Of a DNA stretch of 64,000 nt, positions 32,265 through 40,950 are shown piece after piece. Made by a program: the position numbers and the translations under genes. Origin of the DNA: Microbacterium algeriense (GTDB lineage Bacteria; Actinomycetota; Actinomycetes; Actinomycetales; Microbacteriaceae). Position 1 is the first letter of the stretch. Each line of letters begins with the position of its first letter. The stretch covers positions 558,001 to 622,000 of the forward strand of contig NZ_WAAO01000002.1 in NCBI RefSeq assembly GCF_008868005.1, written 5' to 3'. The notes under the pieces were generated by a model. It was not told where the DNA came from and did no database searches. It saw only the letters and a list, made by a program, of their open reading frames with translations.

Positions 32265-34709
32265 ATGCCCGGCCCTCGCACGTTCGACGAGCTCACTGCG
32301 GGGCTGGGGCGGCTGCGCGTCGCGGCCGGTACCCCTTCCTACGCGGAGATCGCGCGTCGGATCGGCGACCTCCGCGACGGCGACGAGCCCGCGAAGGTCA
32401 CCGTCTACGACTGCTTCCGTCCCGGGCGGCGTCGGGTCGACGTCCGGCTCGTGGGGGACATCGTGCGCGCACTGGGCGGCTCGCCGGAGCACGCGGAGAC
32501 GTGGCGCGCGGCGGCACGAGCGCTCAACGGCGAACGCTCCGGCGTGCATGTCGAGGTCGTGCTCGCGGCACGGGAGAGAGCGGGAACCGCGACGGGGCGG
32601 GAGGCGCTGATGGCGACGATCCCCGATGCGGACGTGGTCGTGCTGACAGGCCTTCCCGGCGTCGGCAAGACGACCCTGGCATCCGCGCTGGCCGGCCCAG
32701 ACCCCGTGCTCACGGTGGAGCTGCGGGAGTCGGATCCGGACCGCCCGCTGGCAGACCCCGTGGACATCCTCCGCCGCATGCTGAGCGCGCTCGGCGTGCG
32801 CTCCCTTCCCTACGAGCTCTCACGATTACGCGCGCAACTGTCTCGAGCCGCGCACCGGACGAGAGTCGTGATCGAGGACGCCGGTGATGCAGAGCGGCTC
32901 GGCGCACTGCTCGTCCCCGGCGTCCGCTTCCTCGTGACGACGCGGCGCGACCCGGCCGACCTCGAGCTGCGGATTCCCGGCGGGGGCGTCGCGGTGGCTC
33001 GCGTCGTGGTGCCGCCGATGGCGGAGGCGGAGGCGCGGGAGCTGCTGACCATGCTCCTCGCGGACTCCCGCGGTGCCGCTTCCGGCGTTCGGGGCAGCGG
33101 GATCGACGACGAGGCGCTCGGCCGGATCGTCGCGGTCGGCGGCGGCCTTCCCCTGGATATCGCGATGCTCGCCGGCATCGTGCGGGAGCACCCGCGCTGG
33201 TCCTTCGACGACCTCGCCTCCCGCTTCGAGCACGAGCCGCGCGACGCCCGAATCCGTCCGGTCCTCGAGGCCGCGACCCGGTCCCTGTCCTCGCCGGACG
33301 CGGAGGTGCTCGCCGACGCTGCCCTGCTCGATCGCGACCTGGACGAGGCGGTGCTCCGGGCCGCCGTGGGCCCGCATGCCGAGGAGGCGCTGGGGAGGCT
33401 GGAGGCCCGGCACCTGCTGGAACGGCACGCGGGCCGCGTGACGATGCACGACACGGTGTTCGCCTTCGCGGCGGAACGGTCCCGCGCCCTGCGTCCGTCA
33501 TCGACTCGGCGGCGTTTCGTGCAGCGTGCGGCGGATGCGGTGCTGGCCCTCATCGCCGAAGATCCCGACTACGCCCCCCGCGAGGTGGGCACGGTGCTCG
33601 CGGTCGCCGCTGCCGCCCGCGAGCACGACCTGGACGGGGCGGTCGAGAGGCTGGCGCTGGACGCGCACCCCGACCTCGCACGGTGGTCGCTCTGGAGCGA
33701 ATCGCTGCAGCTGCACGATCTCGCCGCCCGAGGACGGGGGCTGGAGCTCGTCCCCGAGATCGCGCTCGGGGTGGCGCAGTGCGCCGAGAAGCTGGGCCGA
33801 CTGGACGAGGCCCTCATCACCCTGCATCGCGTGCGACGCATCGCCGTGGGGGTGTCGTCGGCGCGGACCTGGAACCAGATCGGCAACGTCCAGCGCTGGA
33901 TGAGCCACCTGGATGAGGCCCTCGTGTCGTATCGCCGAGCCATCGACATCGCTCGCGCGGTGGGGGACCGCGTGGTGGAGGGCCGGGCGAGGGGGAACCA
34001 CGCCGATACGCTGCGCATCCTCGCCCGCTATCCGCAGGCGGAGGAAGGATACGCGCAGGCTCTGCGCATCGCCCTCGAAGAGGGCGACGACCTCAACATC
34101 GCGGTGGTGCGGGGCAACCGTCCGCTGCTCCTGCTCGCACGGGGTCGGTTGGCCGAGGCCGAGGCGGAGCTGGAGGAGCTTCTCGCGTCGTCGAGCGTCG
34201 CCTCCCTTCCCTTCGTGCGCAGGACGCTGGCGCTCGTCGCGGAGGCCCGCGGCGACGATGAGCTCGCTCTGCGTCGGTGCGCGGACGCCCAGGAGACGCT
34301 GCGCGTGGCGGGCGAGTTCGGCACCTCCGCAGATCTCGACCTGCTCTCGGCGCGGATCCGCGGCCGCCGAGGTGCTACCGCCGCGGCGCGGGCGACAGCC
34401 GAGCGGGTGCTCGCGGAGGCGGAGCAGGCGGGATCCCCGCTCATCGCGACGGAAGCCGCGAACTCTCTCGCCGAGATCCTCGTCGACGGGGCCGCGGCGG
34501 ATGCGACGCGGTGGCGCGAGGCGGAACGGCACGCGCATGAGGCGCGCAGCGTCGCGGAGGCGACGGGCGACCGGGCGGAGGTGGCGCGGAGCGATGCGCT
34601 GCTCGCCGTCATCGCGGACGCCCGGGGTGAGAAACACGAGGCCGAGACGCGGAGGGCTGCGTCGCGTCGTCTCTACGCCGCGATGGGCCATCGTCTCGCT
34701 GCTGTCTGA
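32265..34709 (+). CDS. STAND-type ATPase with N-terminal HTH and C-terminal TPRs
   Basis: An 814-residue signalling protein. Residues 1-95 contain a helix-turn-helix-like segment (SYAEIARRIG, TVYDCFRPGRR). An NB-ARC-like ATPase follows: Walker A GLPGVGKTT (129-137), Walker B VVIEDAGD, sensor FLVTTRRD and GLPL motif GGGLPLDIAML. From about 480 onward, repeated helical pairs (for example LGRLDEALITLHRVRRIAV, AVGDRVVEGRARGNHADTL) form TPRs. STAND proteins stay inactive until the repeats sense a ligand or partner; outputs include transcription control and antiphage defence. The HTH favours a regulator. ATG 6 nt after TAGGCT (32253-32258), leaderless. It stands alone, without an obvious effector gene. 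Confidence 0.8.
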   Translation: MPGPRTFDELTAGLGRLRVAAGTPSYAEIARRIGDLRDGDEPAKVTVYDCFRPGRRRVDVRLVGDIVRALGGSPEHAETWRAAARALNGERSGVHVEVVLAARERAGTATGREALMATIPDADVVVLTGLPGVGKTTLASALAGPDPVLTVELRESDPDRPLADPVDILRRMLSALGVRSLPYELSRLRAQLSRAAHRTRVVIEDAGDAERLGALLVPGVRFLVTTRRDPADLELRIPGGGVAVARVVVPPMAEAEARELLTMLLADSRGAASGVRGSGIDDEALGRIVAVGGGLPLDIAMLAGIVREHPRWSFDDLASRFEHEPRDARIRPVLEAATRSLSSPDAEVLADAALLDRDLDEAVLRAAVGPHAEEALGRLEARHLLERHAGRVTMHDTVFAFAAERSRALRPSSTRRRFVQRAADAVLALIAEDPDYAPREVGTVLAVAAAAREHDLDGAVERLALDAHPDLARWSLWSESLQLHDLAARGRGLELVPEIALGVAQCAEKLGRLDEALITLHRVRRIAVGVSSARTWNQIGNVQRWMSHLDEALVSYRRAIDIARAVGDRVVEGRARGNHADTLRILARYPQAEEGYAQALRIALEEGDDLNIAVVRGNRPLLLLARGRLAEAEAELEELLASSSVASLPFVRRTLALVAEARGDDELALRRCADAQETLRVAGEFGTSADLDLLSARIRGRRGATAAARATAERVLAEAEQAGSPLIATEAANSLAEILVDGAAADATRWREAERHAHEARSVAEATGDRAEVARSDALLAVIADARGEKHEAETRRAASRRLYAAMGHRLAAV

Positions 34710-34759
34710 GGCGTGGTCCCGATCACCAGCCTTTCCAGCGAAGATGCCAGGATGGTGGG

Positions 34760-37246
34760 ATGCACACCGCAAATCTGACCCGGGAGGAGACGGCGGCGCG
34801 ATCCGCGGCCGTCACCCTCCACCGCGTCCGCGTCGAACTCGACCTCACCGGAGCCCCGGAACGAGCCCGCACCGGTTTCCCCACGGTCACGACGCTCGAG
34901 TTCGACACGACCGGCGACAGCACCTGGATCGACTTCATCGGCGAAGAGGTCCAGCGTGTCGAGGTGAACGGCGTGGAGCAGCCCGTCGACTACGACGGCG
35001 CTCGCATCGCGCTGACGAACCTGGCCGCATCGAACGTGGTGCGCGTCGAAGCCGTGGGAGCGTACAGCCGCTCCGGCGAAGGGCTGCACCGTTTCCACGA
35101 CCCCGCGGACGAGCGCACCTACCTGTACACGCAGTACGAGCCCGCCGACTCGCGACGCGTGATGGCGTGCTTCGAGCAGCCCGATATGAAGGCCGAGTAC
35201 ACCTTCGTCGTCGACGCGCCGTCCGGATGGCAGGTGCTCTCCAACCAGTCACCCGCCCACCTGGACCTCGGCGTCGGCGTGCAGCGGGTCACCTTCGCCC
35301 CCACGCTGCCGATCTCGAGCTACATCACCGCGGTCGCCGCCGGCCCCTACGTCCGGGTCGACGGAGAATGGACGCGCGGTGACCAGCACGTCGCGCTCGG
35401 CGTGCTGGTACGGCAGTCCCTGGCCCAGCACCTCGAGGCCGAGGAGATCCTCGACGTCACCCGGCAGGGGCTCGACTTCTTCGACGACGCCTTCGCGTAC
35501 CCCTATCCCTGGGGCAAATACGACCAGCTCTTCGTGCCGGAGTACAACCTCGGCGCGATGGAGAACCCCGGGCTCGTGACCTTCACGGAGGGCTACCTGT
35601 CGCGCGGCGCGGCGACGGACGCGCAGCGGGCGGCTCGCGCCAACACGATCCTGCACGAGATGGCGCACATGTGGTTCGGCGATCTCGTGACCATGACCTG
35701 GTGGGACGACCTGTGGCTCAAGGAATCGTTCGCCGACTACATGGGAGCGCACGCGTCGGCGGTCGCCACGCGGTATCACGACGCCTGGGTCAAGTTCGCG
35801 GCGAGCCGCAAGGCGTGGGCCTACCAGCAGGATCAGCTCCCGACGACGCACCCGATCGTGGCCGACATCACCGATCTCGAGGCCGCGAAGCTGAACTTCG
35901 ACGGGATCACGTACGCCAAGGGCGCCGCCGTGCTCAAGCAGCTCGTCGCGTTCGTCGGAGACGACGCGTTCTTCGAGGGGGCCAGACGCTACTTCGCCGC
36001 CAACGCCTTCGGGAACACGACGCTCGAGGACTTCCTCGTGCAGCTGAGCGCGGTCTCGGGCCGCGACATGCGCGACTGGTCGGCGGCGTGGCTGCAGACG
36101 TCCGGCGTGTCGACGCTCTGGATGGAGGCCGATGCCGACGGGCGGCGCTTCGTCGTCCAGACCGATCCGCGCCCGCATCGTCTCCGCATCGGAGCCTACG
36201 ATCGGGTCGACGGACGCATCGTCCGTCGGGAGCAGCGGGAGATCGACGTCACCGGCGAGCGCACAGAGGTCGAGCTGCCGGATGCCGATCTGACGCTCTT
36301 GAACGACGACGACCTCACCTATGTGAAAGCACGTCTCGACGAACGATCGCTGCGCACCGTCGAGGAGTCCCTCTCCGCGATCGACGACCCCCTCGCTCGC
36401 GCGCTCGTGTGGTCCTCCCTGTGGAACGCCGTCCGCGATGGCGAGCTCGAACCGGGCCGCTACCTCGCGATCGTGCGGACGCACGCGCCCGCCGAGCCCA
36501 ACATCGGGCTGCTCACGGGGGTGCTTGCGAACGCCGCGTACACGCTCCGCCACTTCGTCGGAGATGTCCGCCGCGACGAGGAGCAGCGCACCTGGACGGA
36601 CACCGTGTGGAGTGCGCTGCAGGCCGCAGAGGCCGGCAGCGATGCGCAGCTCTCCTGGGCGCGGGCGTTCGCGACCGCGTCGAGCTTCGACGACCTGCAT
36701 CACGAGCGGGTGCGCGAGCTTCTCGACGGCGAGGTGCCGGACGGACTCGTGGTCGACCCCGACCTGCGCTGGCAGCTTCTGACCGCCCTCGTGACCACCG
36801 GCCATGCCGATCAGGCCGAGGTCGAGGCCGAGCTGGAACGCGATGACACCGGCGACGGGCGCACGGCGGCGCGGCGGGCACGCGCGTCGCGTCCGGACCA
36901 GGAGGTGCGTCGCGCGGCGTGGGAGGCGGCCTGGACCGACCGGTCACTGAGCAACGACCACCTGGATGCCGAGATCAGCGGATTCCGCGCCGGCGGACGC
37001 CGCGACCTGATCGTGGGCTTCGACGGCGAGTACTTCGATCGGATCGCAGCAGCCTGGGCCGACCGCAGCATCGAGATCGCGAGGCGGCTCATCATCGGAC
37101 TGTTCCCCGCCACGGAATCGCTGGAGCTCGTCGACAGCTGGCTCGCAGAGAATGCGGATGCTCCTGCCGCGCTTCGTCGCCTCATCGTCGAGCAGCGCGA
37201 TCACCTGCAGCGCGATCTCAGGGTGCGGGGGATCCTGCCGCGCTGA
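34760..37246 (+). CDS. pepN: Aminopeptidase N, M1 family
   Basis: An 828-residue zinc aminopeptidase that removes N-terminal residues from peptides in the cytoplasm. GAMEN exopeptidase motif at 265-269, zinc motif HEMAHMWFGDLVT from His299 with the third ligand in LWLKESFA. N-terminal beta domain (1-200) and C-terminal ERAP1-like helical domain (about 510-828) are both present; length is normal for the family. Its 3' end overlaps the convergent phosphotransferase gene by 29 bp. Confidence 0.95.
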   Translation: MHTANLTREETAARSAAVTLHRVRVELDLTGAPERARTGFPTVTTLEFDTTGDSTWIDFIGEEVQRVEVNGVEQPVDYDGARIALTNLAASNVVRVEAVGAYSRSGEGLHRFHDPADERTYLYTQYEPADSRRVMACFEQPDMKAEYTFVVDAPSGWQVLSNQSPAHLDLGVGVQRVTFAPTLPISSYITAVAAGPYVRVDGEWTRGDQHVALGVLVRQSLAQHLEAEEILDVTRQGLDFFDDAFAYPYPWGKYDQLFVPEYNLGAMENPGLVTFTEGYLSRGAATDAQRAARANTILHEMAHMWFGDLVTMTWWDDLWLKESFADYMGAHASAVATRYHDAWVKFAASRKAWAYQQDQLPTTHPIVADITDLEAAKLNFDGITYAKGAAVLKQLVAFVGDDAFFEGARRYFAANAFGNTTLEDFLVQLSAVSGRDMRDWSAAWLQTSGVSTLWMEADADGRRFVVQTDPRPHRLRIGAYDRVDGRIVRREQREIDVTGERTEVELPDADLTLLNDDDLTYVKARLDERSLRTVEESLSAIDDPLARALVWSSLWNAVRDGELEPGRYLAIVRTHAPAEPNIGLLTGVLANAAYTLRHFVGDVRRDEEQRTWTDTVWSALQAAEAGSDAQLSWARAFATASSFDDLHHERVRELLDGEVPDGLVVDPDLRWQLLTALVTTGHADQAEVEAELERDDTGDGRTAARRARASRPDQEVRRAAWEAAWTDRSLSNDHLDAEISGFRAGGRRDLIVGFDGEYFDRIAAAWADRSIEIARRLIIGLFPATESLELVDSWLAENADAPAALRRLIVEQRDHLQRDLRVRGILPR

Positions 37247-38120
37247 TGAGCTCGGCGGCGGTATCGAATCCGACGGCGCGGAGGTCGTCGCGGTCGTCGC
37301 TGGCGTGGCACAGGATGGCGGAGACGGCGGCGGCCCATGCGCGGGCTCGGAGCCACGTGGCCTCGTCGTATCTGTCGGCTGTGGCGCGGCGGAAGACGTG
37401 TCGCCCCTCCGCGTCGAAGACGAGCCAGCCCGCGGCGAGGTCGTAGGCGGGGTCTCCCGCTGTCACATCGCCGAAGTCGACAAGGGCCACGAGGCGGTCC
37501 CCGTCCGCCAGGATGTTCCCCGGGTGCAGGTCGCCGTGGATCCATACCGAGTCGGCGGCCGGGGCAGCGTCGAGTCCGGCTTCCCAGAGTGCGGCGAGAG
37601 GAGTGGCGACCCGCGGGGGCAGTTCGGCGAGACGCGAGCGGATGCTGTCGTCTCTGCTCCGCAGCGGCACCCCGCGCACCGGGTTGTGCGGTGCGTCATC
37701 GGGAGCCGGCTGATGGAGCGCCGACAGCACGCTCGCGAGCTGTCCGGCCCACGCCGTGTTGCGGTGACGGGGGAGTCCCAGCACGTGCTCGCCGGGGAGC
37801 CACGGCACGATCGACCAGGACCACGGGAACGTCGATGTGGGAGCACCGGCGACAACCGGCAGCGGCGCCCGCACGCCTGCCGCGGCGAGGCGCATCGCGA
37901 GCTGGGGGAGTGCGCGGTGCTCATGCCGGATCAGCGTCGCGGCGAGCTCGCGCCGCGGGACGCGGACGGCGAGGTCCGTGCCGAGGCGCCAGGTGACGTT
38001 GTCCCAGCCCTCTGCGACGCGGGTCAGCGGGAGCGAAGCGAGTCGGGGGGAGACCGTGCGCACCAGCTCGCGCACCTCGTCCTCCGCGAGTGTGCGCTCC
38101 GCCGCCGGCGAGTCCGCCAT
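37218..38120 (-). CDS. Aminoglycoside phosphotransferase (APH)-fold kinase
   Basis: A 300-residue protein with the APH/choline-kinase fold. The catalytic loop is WIHGDLHPGNIL and the metal site LVDFGDVTAGDPAYDLA; the nucleotide-binding Lys/Arg region is LAVRVPRRE. Genuine resistance enzymes and metabolic small-molecule kinases share these motifs, so drug resistance cannot be claimed. It lies 2 bp after the MBL-hydrolase stop and is co-transcribed with it. Confidence 0.82.
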   Translation of the reverse strand: MADSPAAERTLAEDEVRELVRTVSPRLASLPLTRVAEGWDNVTWRLGTDLAVRVPRRELAATLIRHEHRALPQLAMRLAAAGVRAPLPVVAGAPTSTFPWSWSIVPWLPGEHVLGLPRHRNTAWAGQLASVLSALHQPAPDDAPHNPVRGVPLRSRDDSIRSRLAELPPRVATPLAALWEAGLDAAPAADSVWIHGDLHPGNILADGDRLVALVDFGDVTAGDPAYDLAAGWLVFDAEGRHVFRRATADRYDEATWLRARAWAAAVSAILCHASDDRDDLRAVGFDTAAELISAAGSPAP

Positions 38121-38122
38121 CG

Positions 38123-38761
38123 TCAGAGGTCGAGCGATTCGCCGGGCTCCAGCACGAAGAACTCGCCGCCGCCCTGCTCCGTGGCCCACTGCAGCCGCTG
38201 CCGGTGCATGTTCTTGCCGATCACCGACAGCGTCATGTCGTGCGTGCCGAAAGCGCGCCGCGGGGCGACGGCGAGCACGTAGTCCATGGCCTCGCCGATC
38301 TTCAGCCAGGGCGCGCCCAGAGGAGCGGCGAGAGTGGCGACCGTCACGTCTGCCGGGACGGCGTAGGAGTCGCCCGGGTAGTAGAACTCGTCGTTGACGA
38401 GCACGCCCACGTTCTCGATGGTCGGCAGCGAGGAGTGGATCACCTCGTGCGCTCCGCCGAAGAACCGCAGGCGGAAGTCACCGGCCTCGACGGCGTCACC
38501 CGGAGCGACGGTCGTGATCTCGTAGCCTTCGGCCGCCCGCGCGACTCCGGCGGTCGCGAAGATCGGCACACCGGGCGCCGCGCGCAGGATGCGGTCCAGG
38601 TGCTCGGTCGTCCAGTGGTCGGGGTGCTCGTGGGTGATCACCACGCCGACCACGTCGGCGAGGTCGTTCAGCGGGGCGGTGAAGGAGCCCGGATCGATCA
38701 GGAGGGTCTGACCCCCGGCGTCGAGACGGAGGGCGGCATGTTCGAACTTGGTGACGCGCAT
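38123..38761 (-). CDS. MBL-fold metal-dependent hydrolase (UlaG-like)
   Basis: A 212-residue metallo-beta-lactamase-fold protein. Metal motif THEHPDHW (residues about 44-51), LLIDPGSF before it, and YYPGDSYAVP and GTHDMTL later in the chain. It resembles small hydrolases of the L-ascorbate-lactonase/YtnP-type group; substrate unknown. The start at 38761 follows AAGGAGTTGACTCGTGAC on the minus strand. First gene of a pair with the APH-fold kinase. Confidence 0.85.
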   Translation of the reverse strand: MRVTKFEHAALRLDAGGQTLLIDPGSFTAPLNDLADVVGVVITHEHPDHWTTEHLDRILRAAPGVPIFATAGVARAAEGYEITTVAPGDAVEAGDFRLRFFGGAHEVIHSSLPTIENVGVLVNDEFYYPGDSYAVPADVTVATLAAPLGAPWLKIGEAMDYVLAVAPRRAFGTHDMTLSVIGKNMHRQRLQWATEQGGGEFFVLEPGESLDL

Positions 38762-38912
38762 GTCACGAGTCAACTCCTTCCGGTGCCGCACGGCAAACGG
38801 AATTCCGTGCGCCACGCCCGGGCGTCCGCCGGGGTCGGCCTCGATTTGGCGCAGTGAGAATCGCCGTGGCATACTTGAACGGTTGTCGCGGGACGGAAAC
38901 GCTCCGCAAGAC

Positions 38913-38985
38913 GGCCCCATCGTATAGCGGCCTAGTACGCCGCCCTCTCACGGCGGTAACGCGGGTTCGAATCCCGCTGGGGTCA
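38913..38985 (+). tRNA. tRNA-Glu (anticodon CTC)
   Basis: Complete cloverleaf: acceptor GGCCCCA/TGGGGTC with discriminator A, D-stem GTAT/GTAC, anticodon stem CCGCC/GGCGG with loop CTCTCAC (anticodon CTC at 38947-38949), T-arm GCGGGTTCGAATCCCGC. CCA not encoded. A TTGGCG at 38846-38851 and CATACT at 38870-38875 (18-nt spacer) are a plausible promoter. Confidence 0.95.
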
Positions 38986-38994
38986 CACAACACG

Positions 38995-39025
38995 CGAAAG
39001 CCCCCGGTTCTCCCGGGGGCTTTCG
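38995..39025. terminator. tRNA-Glu terminator
   Basis: CGAAAGCCCCCGG and CCGGGGGCTTTCG form a perfect 13-bp stem with a 5-nt loop 10 nt after the tRNA. It also faces the end of the convergent MFS gene, so it may work in both directions. Confidence 0.88.
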
Positions 39026-39045
39026 TCGTCTCCGGACGTGCTCGA

Positions 39046-40287
39046 TCAGGCCGGGGAGCGCAGGGACATCGTGCGGAACGTGCGATTGCTCAGCGGCAGG
39101 ACCATGAGCGCCATCATCGCCCCACCGAACACCGCGAAGGGCACCCAGAGCGCGGTCGCCGAGGCCAGCATCCCGAAGCCGGCCATCGCGAGCGGCATCA
39201 GGCAGTCGTCGCCCAGGCGGGTGAGGGATCCCATGCGGCCGAGGTAGGCCGTGTCGACCGTGGCGGAGAACGTGGCACTGAGCAGCACCGAGGCGTAACC
39301 GGCCGTGACTCCGATCACGAAGGCCGCCGTGCCGACCGTCCAGACCGGGCCGATCCCGAGCGCCGCGATCCCCCCACCCTGGACGACGAGCGCCGTGAAC
39401 CCGGACAGCGCTTCGTGCCGCGGGCGCCATCTGGCGACCGAGACGGCGCCGAGCGCCGCTCCCAGACCGAGCAGGGCCTCGAACAGCCCGACCGCCTGGG
39501 CGCCCCACCCCTCGTCGTGCGCGCGCAGGGCGAGGCCGATGCCGACGGCCGGTCCGACCGCGAGGTTCAGGCCGGACAGGGCGAGCACGAGGGTGCGCGT
39601 CGTCGGGTGCGTACCGAGGTGGGCGAAGCCGCGACCGATTCCGCGCAGCGTGGACTCGCGGTCGGCCCGGGCCAGACGGAAGCGCGGGCGCAGCCAGATC
39701 GCGAGGAAGGCGACGACCAGCGAGAAGGTCAGGGCGTTGACGCCCGCGCTTCCCCCGAGACCTGCGTGCGCGACGATCACGCCGCCCAGCGCCGCTCCGG
39801 CCATGGTTCCCAGGCGAGAAGCGGTCTGCGCCGCCGCGCCGTACGACGGCAGGTCCGATGCGCGGACGAGCTGCCGCGCGATGGTTCCCGCCGACGGCTC
39901 GTAGAACGCGTCGCACACGCCGAACGCGATCGCGGCGAACAGCAGCACGGCCACGGTGGGCGGCGTCGCCAGCACCCATGCGGCGACGGCGACCAGAACG
40001 CCCACGCGCAGGACGTTGAACAGCAGCATCACGCGTCGGGCATCGGAGCGATCCGCGATGACGCCGCCGAACAGCAGGATCACCGCCCGCGGAACCGTGC
40101 CGGCGGCGACGATCAGTCCGGCCACGGCGGGGGAGGCGATCTGCACCGCCGTCCAGGCCAGGGCGATCGTCCACAGGGCATCGCCCGCATCGGACAGCGC
40201 CTTCACGCCGATCCAGGCGTGGACCAGCCGGTCGCGACGGAACGCCGGAGGTTCGGCCAGCTGGACCGGGTCGGTGACGGCGCTCAT
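39046..40287 (-). CDS. MFS transporter controlled by an ArsR-type regulator
   Basis: A 413-residue major facilitator protein with about twelve helices. The motif A-like loop GGVIADRSDARRVMLL follows TM2; residues SDAGDALWTIALAW in TM1 match the MefA/TetV-like exporters of the MFS_3 group. The start overlaps the stop of the regulator gene (TGATG). Probably an efflux pump; substrate unknown. Confidence 0.85.
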   Translation of the reverse strand: MSAVTDPVQLAEPPAFRRDRLVHAWIGVKALSDAGDALWTIALAWTAVQIASPAVAGLIVAAGTVPRAVILLFGGVIADRSDARRVMLLFNVLRVGVLVAVAAWVLATPPTVAVLLFAAIAFGVCDAFYEPSAGTIARQLVRASDLPSYGAAAQTASRLGTMAGAALGGVIVAHAGLGGSAGVNALTFSLVVAFLAIWLRPRFRLARADRESTLRGIGRGFAHLGTHPTTRTLVLALSGLNLAVGPAVGIGLALRAHDEGWGAQAVGLFEALLGLGAALGAVSVARWRPRHEALSGFTALVVQGGGIAALGIGPVWTVGTAAFVIGVTAGYASVLLSATFSATVDTAYLGRMGSLTRLGDDCLMPLAMAGFGMLASATALWVPFAVFGGAMMALMVLPLSNRTFRTMSLRSPA

Positions 40288-40835
40288 CAGGGTTCCGTGG
40301 GGAACGCGTGAGCGAACGCGAAGACGGGCCGGCGTTCGGTGCCGTCGTCGAGGTCGATCGCCTCGCGCCATTCGCGCATCGTGTGCAGCAGGCGTTCCGA
40401 GAGATCGCGCAGCTCGTCGGGGGAGGCCCAGGCCGTCGTCTCGGTGTTCGAGCCGTCATAGCCGACGTATGCGGGGTCGTCGCGGTGCCGGTGCCAGCGC
40501 TGAAGCCGTTCGATCTGCATCCGGATGCCCTGTCGCTGCGCCTCCCTGGCCAGCAGCGCATCAGCGGGGGTGTCGAGATAGTCGTCGACGGACCAGGTGA
40601 GGCCGCGCCGCGCGAGAGCCCACCAGCTCGTCCTCCGGTCGCCGGACGGGTCGGCGGCACGCTCGACGACGCCGGCTCGTTCGAGCATGCGCAGGTGATG
40701 GCTGATGCTGCCCACCTGGCTCTCGAGCGCCCGGGCCAGTGTCGTCACCTGGCTGGTGCCGTACAGGAGCAGGTAGTCGTAGATGCGGCGTCGGAGCGGG
40801 TGATGAACGGCCGTGACCGCGGAGATGTCTTCCAC
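40287..40835 (-). CDS. ArsR-like winged-helix regulator
   Basis: A 182-residue regulator. The DNA-binding domain occupies residues 8-80 (HPLRRRIYDYLLLYG, LARALESQVGSISHHLRMLERAGVVERA in parts). The C-terminal 100 residues are helical, Trp-rich and specific to this subfamily. It starts with GTG at 40835. TAGCCT (40842-40847, minus strand) is 6 nt upstream, with TTGTGC at 40865-40870 after a 17-nt spacer, so the message should be leaderless. A perfect palindrome covers the -35. It probably represses itself and the coupled exporter. Confidence 0.85.
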   Translation of the reverse strand: MEDISAVTAVHHPLRRRIYDYLLLYGTSQVTTLARALESQVGSISHHLRMLERAGVVERAADPSGDRRTSWWALARRGLTWSVDDYLDTPADALLAREAQRQGIRMQIERLQRWHRHRDDPAYVGYDGSNTETTAWASPDELRDLSERLLHTMREWREAIDLDDGTERRPVFAFAHAFPTEP

Positions 40836-40841
40836 GCAGGA

Positions 40842-40880
40842 AGGCTATGCGCGGCTGCGGTGATGCACAAGACTTCTTGT
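40842..40880 (-). promoter_or_regulatory. Leaderless promoter with palindromic operator
   Basis: Minus strand: TTGTGC, 17 nt, TAGCCT, 6 nt, GTG. The perfect 14-bp palindrome ACAAGACTTCTTGT (40867-40880) covers most of the -35 hexamer, the right place for a repressor such as the encoded regulator. Confidence 0.75.
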
Positions 40881-40950
40881 ATACCCCGGAAATACGCGGG
40901 TTCAGCCGTCTCTCCGCGGGCGATCACACCCCCAGGAGAGCGGTGACCGC

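Noticed and set aside
37218..38120. Aminoglycoside resistance gene
   Set aside because: The APH-fold motifs are real, but nothing ties the protein to a known resistance subfamily, so only the fold is called.
38123..38920. A longer MBL hydrolase starting at 38920
   Set aside because: The extra 53 residues would be encoded across the tRNA-Glu start and promoter and have no family similarity; the ATG at 38761 has a good ribosome site.
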